31,815 nucleotides of DNA from CAYFYJ01 sp964347415 (GTDB lineage Archaea > Aenigmatarchaeota > Aenigmatarchaeia > CG10238-14), in NCBI GenBank assembly GCA_964347415.1, contig CAYFYJ010000020.1, forward strand, positions 1-31,815, written 5' to 3'. Made by a program: the position numbers and the translations under genes. A model generated the notes under the pieces. That model searched no databases. It saw only the letters and a list, made by a program, of their open reading frames with translations, and was not told where the DNA came from. Within the stretch, counting starts at the first letter, position 1, and each line of letters opens with the position of its first letter. Of this stretch, positions 30,005-31,815 are shown piece after piece.

Positions 30005-30238
30005 CTACTTCTTTTTCTTGATGTTGATGACTTCTATGAGATCAATATGATCTATTAAATTATCGACCTCACAGAAATCTAGTTTTTCATCATATTTAAG
30101 GCACTCATCACACACTTTTACGAAGGCGCCTCCTACTAACGCTTCATCAAGGACGGCCGTAAGCTTATCGCAAATCCAGCATTTAGGGATGTCAACACCC
30201 AATGTATTATATTCATGATTAAAGATAAATTCATTCAA
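30005..30238 (-). CDS. free-standing zinc-ribbon protein related to the MBF1 N-terminus
   Basis: 77 residues from TTG 30238, overlapping the guaA stop by 8 bases; a TTG further in is possible. Zinc ribbon KCWICDKLT...VKVCDECLKY with exactly 19 residues between the Cys pairs, the same as in the MBF1 gene next to it (CNIC-19-CEDC). Then an acidic and hydrophobic tail ending INIKKKK. Probably arose by duplication of the MBF1 zinc ribbon, without the HTH. Stop is 9 bases before the probable MBF1 start, so the two are co-translated. Confidence 0.75.
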   Translation of the reverse strand: MNEFIFNHEYNTLGVDIPKCWICDKLTAVLDEALVGGAFVKVCDECLKYDEKLDFCEVDNLIDHIDLIEVINIKKKK

Positions 30239-31163
30239 ATTCTATCGTTGCTGGGGGCTTATCAGTCATATCCACAAGGCATCTTACTACACTCGGGAGC
30301 TCCCCAGTTATCCTCTTAGAGATTCTAACCAATTTTTCATACGGTATTTGTTTAGCTCTAGCAGTTATGGCATCTTTTGATTCAACAACCCTAACCGTTA
30401 TTATGTTTCCGTAAACCCTTTTTCCATCTTTCATACCAGTGGCCTTATCACTATGGAGAACAGCAAGTCTCTGGAATGCATCTAAATCTTTTGTTTCTTC
30501 TTCTACAATCTTTGTCGCTTTTTTTAAGAGTTCAATTTTCTCAGGTGTTACCTCTCCTAAAACTCTTACGGACAGAGCAGGTCCAGGAAAAGGCATTCTC
30601 TCTGAAACTTCTGTAGGAAGACATAATTCTCTCGCAACCATTCTTACTCCTGGTTTGTATAATTCTCTCAACGGTTCTATTATCTCGTATCCGTAAGTTG
30701 CTGGGTCGATTCCTATCTGTTCTAGCACATTGTGTTGTGTCTTAATACCTTCGACAGTTTCTTTGATATCTGGAGCAATAGTACCCTGAACCAAGAATCT
30801 TGCATTTTCCTCTTTTACTACTTCCCCAAGTTTTCTGTAAAATTTTTCTCTAAACGCCTTTCTCTTCTCTTCAGCATCAGTCTTACCTTTCAAAACCTCA
30901 AAAAATTCTTGTTTTGCATCAACATATCTAACATTTATACCTAGTTTCTTCAGGGTATCAACAACAAATTCAGGTTCCCCTTCTCTTCTTAAACCATCAT
31001 CAATAAAAACAGCCAATAATTTATCTCCTATAGCCTTGTGTACAAGGGCTGTACAAGTCATGCTATCAACACCACCAGAACAGGCTGATACAACTTTCTC
31101 ATCCTTAACTCTTGATTTTATCTCATCTAGAGATTTCTCTACAAAAGTTTTAGCATCGAACAA
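30231..31163 (-). CDS. guaAb: GMP synthase subunit B (ATP pyrophosphatase)
   Basis: Adenylates XMP and aminates it with ammonia from the separate glutaminase subunit, which is not in the window. 310 residues. PP-loop VSACSGGVDSMTCTALVHKA (25-44), FIDDGLRREGE, TIAPDIKETV, MPFPGPALSVRVLGE and the C-terminal XMP-binding end KPPATIEFE. TTG start with GAGGTG 6 bases before it. First gene of a unit with the two zinc-ribbon genes. Confidence 0.96.
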   Translation of the reverse strand: MFDAKTFVEKSLDEIKSRVKDEKVVSACSGGVDSMTCTALVHKAIGDKLLAVFIDDGLRREGEPEFVVDTLKKLGINVRYVDAKQEFFEVLKGKTDAEEKRKAFREKFYRKLGEVVKEENARFLVQGTIAPDIKETVEGIKTQHNVLEQIGIDPATYGYEIIEPLRELYKPGVRMVARELCLPTEVSERMPFPGPALSVRVLGEVTPEKIELLKKATKIVEEETKDLDAFQRLAVLHSDKATGMKDGKRVYGNIITVRVVESKDAITARAKQIPYEKLVRISKRITGELPSVVRCLVDMTDKPPATIEFE

Positions 31164-31172
31164 AAAACCACC

Positions 31173-31815
31173 TCACGTAACTATCTCATCCAACATCTTC
31201 TTTCTCGTTGCTCTCTTGACTTCTAATGCTATCCTGTCTCCCATACTCATGTTTCTCTGGTATTTGGCGTTTGCATATTTCCCTCCAATACCCATGTGAG
31301 TATTAGTTCCACCACCATGTCTTAATGCCACATCTTGTGTAACAGGTAAATGCATAAAAACATCTGAACCTTCAGGAACATCATACAAACCCATGTTAAC
31401 TCCACTCACACCAGCTAACTTAGTCCATGTCATCATCGTTTGTAGACACCATGCCCCGATTATACCTGGTGGTTCAATCTTTTGTGTTGCCAACAAGAAA
31501 GCGTTAGCAGTCTTATGAACGTCTTTTAGTAACGATTCTCTCAACGATATATCACAATGAGCAGTAACTTCAAACGTCAAAGGATAAGGTGTTTTACTCC
31601 AATTAATCTTCATCTGTACATCTGCTGGCATCCTAATTATTCCATCATGTGTCGTTTCTCTTCTCTCATCGATCGATAAGAATTCATTCGCTAAACAATG
31701 TCTCGCTTCTTCAATCGACATATCAAGAAAACCAGAAAAATATTTTTCAGTATCACCCCAACTCTTTTTCGCGTTCAGGGGCGAATAGAAGAAATTGAAG
31801 TTGGCATGTGGCCCT
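31173..31815 (-). CDS. C-terminal part of an unknown enzyme-like protein, cut by the window edge
   Basis: About 213 residues are visible and the frame stays open to the right edge (first residues seen: GPHANFNFFYSPLNAKKSWG). Many conserved-looking His, Gly, Trp and Cys: VTAHCDIS, PGIIGAWCLQTMMTW, ALRHGGGTNTHMGIGG. The Gly/His-rich loop near the end suggests a catalytic or nucleotide site. No family recognised. It ends 10 bases before guaA, whose ribosome binding site follows its stop, so a role in nucleotide metabolism is possible. Confidence 0.7.
   Translation of the reverse strand, partial: GPHANFNFFYSPLNAKKSWGDTEKYFSGFLDMSIEEARHCLANEFLSIDERRETTHDGIIRMPADVQMKINWSKTPYPLTFEVTAHCDISLRESLLKDVHKTANAFLLATQKIEPPGIIGAWCLQTMMTWTKLAGVSGVNMGLYDVPEGSDVFMHLPVTQDVALRHGGGTNTHMGIGGKYANAKYQRNMSMGDRIALEVKRATRKKMLDEIVT

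Noticed and set aside
1..31815. CRISPR arrays, insertion sequences, integrase genes
   Set aside because: No regularly spaced repeats and no transposase or recombinase motif were seen on either strand.

Overview
The window is a gene-dense stretch of an archaeal chromosome. Archaeal signs are ribosomal protein eL31, an archaeal PIN-ATPase-KH protein, an MBF1-type transcription factor, an ESCRT-III/CdvB-like protein, a presenilin-type membrane protease, a class III (type IV) prepilin, split transketolase, stand-alone GMP synthase ATP-PPase subunit, AT-rich TATA boxes about 25 nt before many start codons (leaderless genes), and GGTG-type ribosome binding sites elsewhere. Small size, compact operons and the mix of families would fit a DPANN-type or deep euryarchaeal lineage, but I cannot name the phylum from this sequence alone.

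Layout. 1-7000: a coiled-coil gene next to a truncated gene, an orphan hypothetical, eL31, PIN-ATPase-KH, a 40-residue zinc-ribbon mini-protein, inositol-1-phosphate synthase and histidyl-tRNA synthetase. 7100-8500: a leftward cluster led by an ESCRT-III-like protein followed by three small genes, two of them membrane proteins. 8500-13900: an accessory, low-density region with three tRNA-type genes (His, Glu, and one with an abnormal 8-nt anticodon loop), an AbrB-like reading frame that runs through the His tRNA, a prepilin, very basic mini-proteins, a secreted protein candidate, overlapping mini-ORFs and strong RNA hairpins. A similar 50-bp element occurs near both ends of its last 2.7 kb. 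13900-19400: non-oxidative pentose phosphate enzymes (RpiB, Rpe, transaldolase-like aldolase, both transketolase halves), with a methyltransferase and a very acidic protein between. 19400-29400: nearly the whole de novo pyrimidine pathway (PyrB, PyrI, PyrC, PyrD, PyrK, PyrE, PyrF), PRPP synthetase, cytidylate kinase, an extra carbamoyltransferase paralogue, and a presenilin-like protease behind pyrK. 29500-31815: MBF1, a zinc-ribbon relative of its N-terminus, GMP synthase subunit B and a truncated unknown gene.

How they work together: the pentose phosphate block makes ribose-5-phosphate, PRPP synthetase activates it, and the pyr genes build UMP; CMP kinase follows. Carbamoyl-phosphate synthetase is not in the window. 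Transaldolase and transketolase-C carry a matching N-terminal peptide and an identical 20-bp promoter segment, so they look co-regulated and perhaps physically associated. The most interesting points are that shared tag, the exactly symmetrical single-TATA divergent promoter of rpiB/rpe, the ESCRT-III cluster with a MIM2-like tail, the zinc-knuckle insertion in PRPP synthetase, the second ATCase-like enzyme lacking a substrate-binding glutamine, MBF1 without a normal start codon, and the structured 11.2-13.9 kb region.
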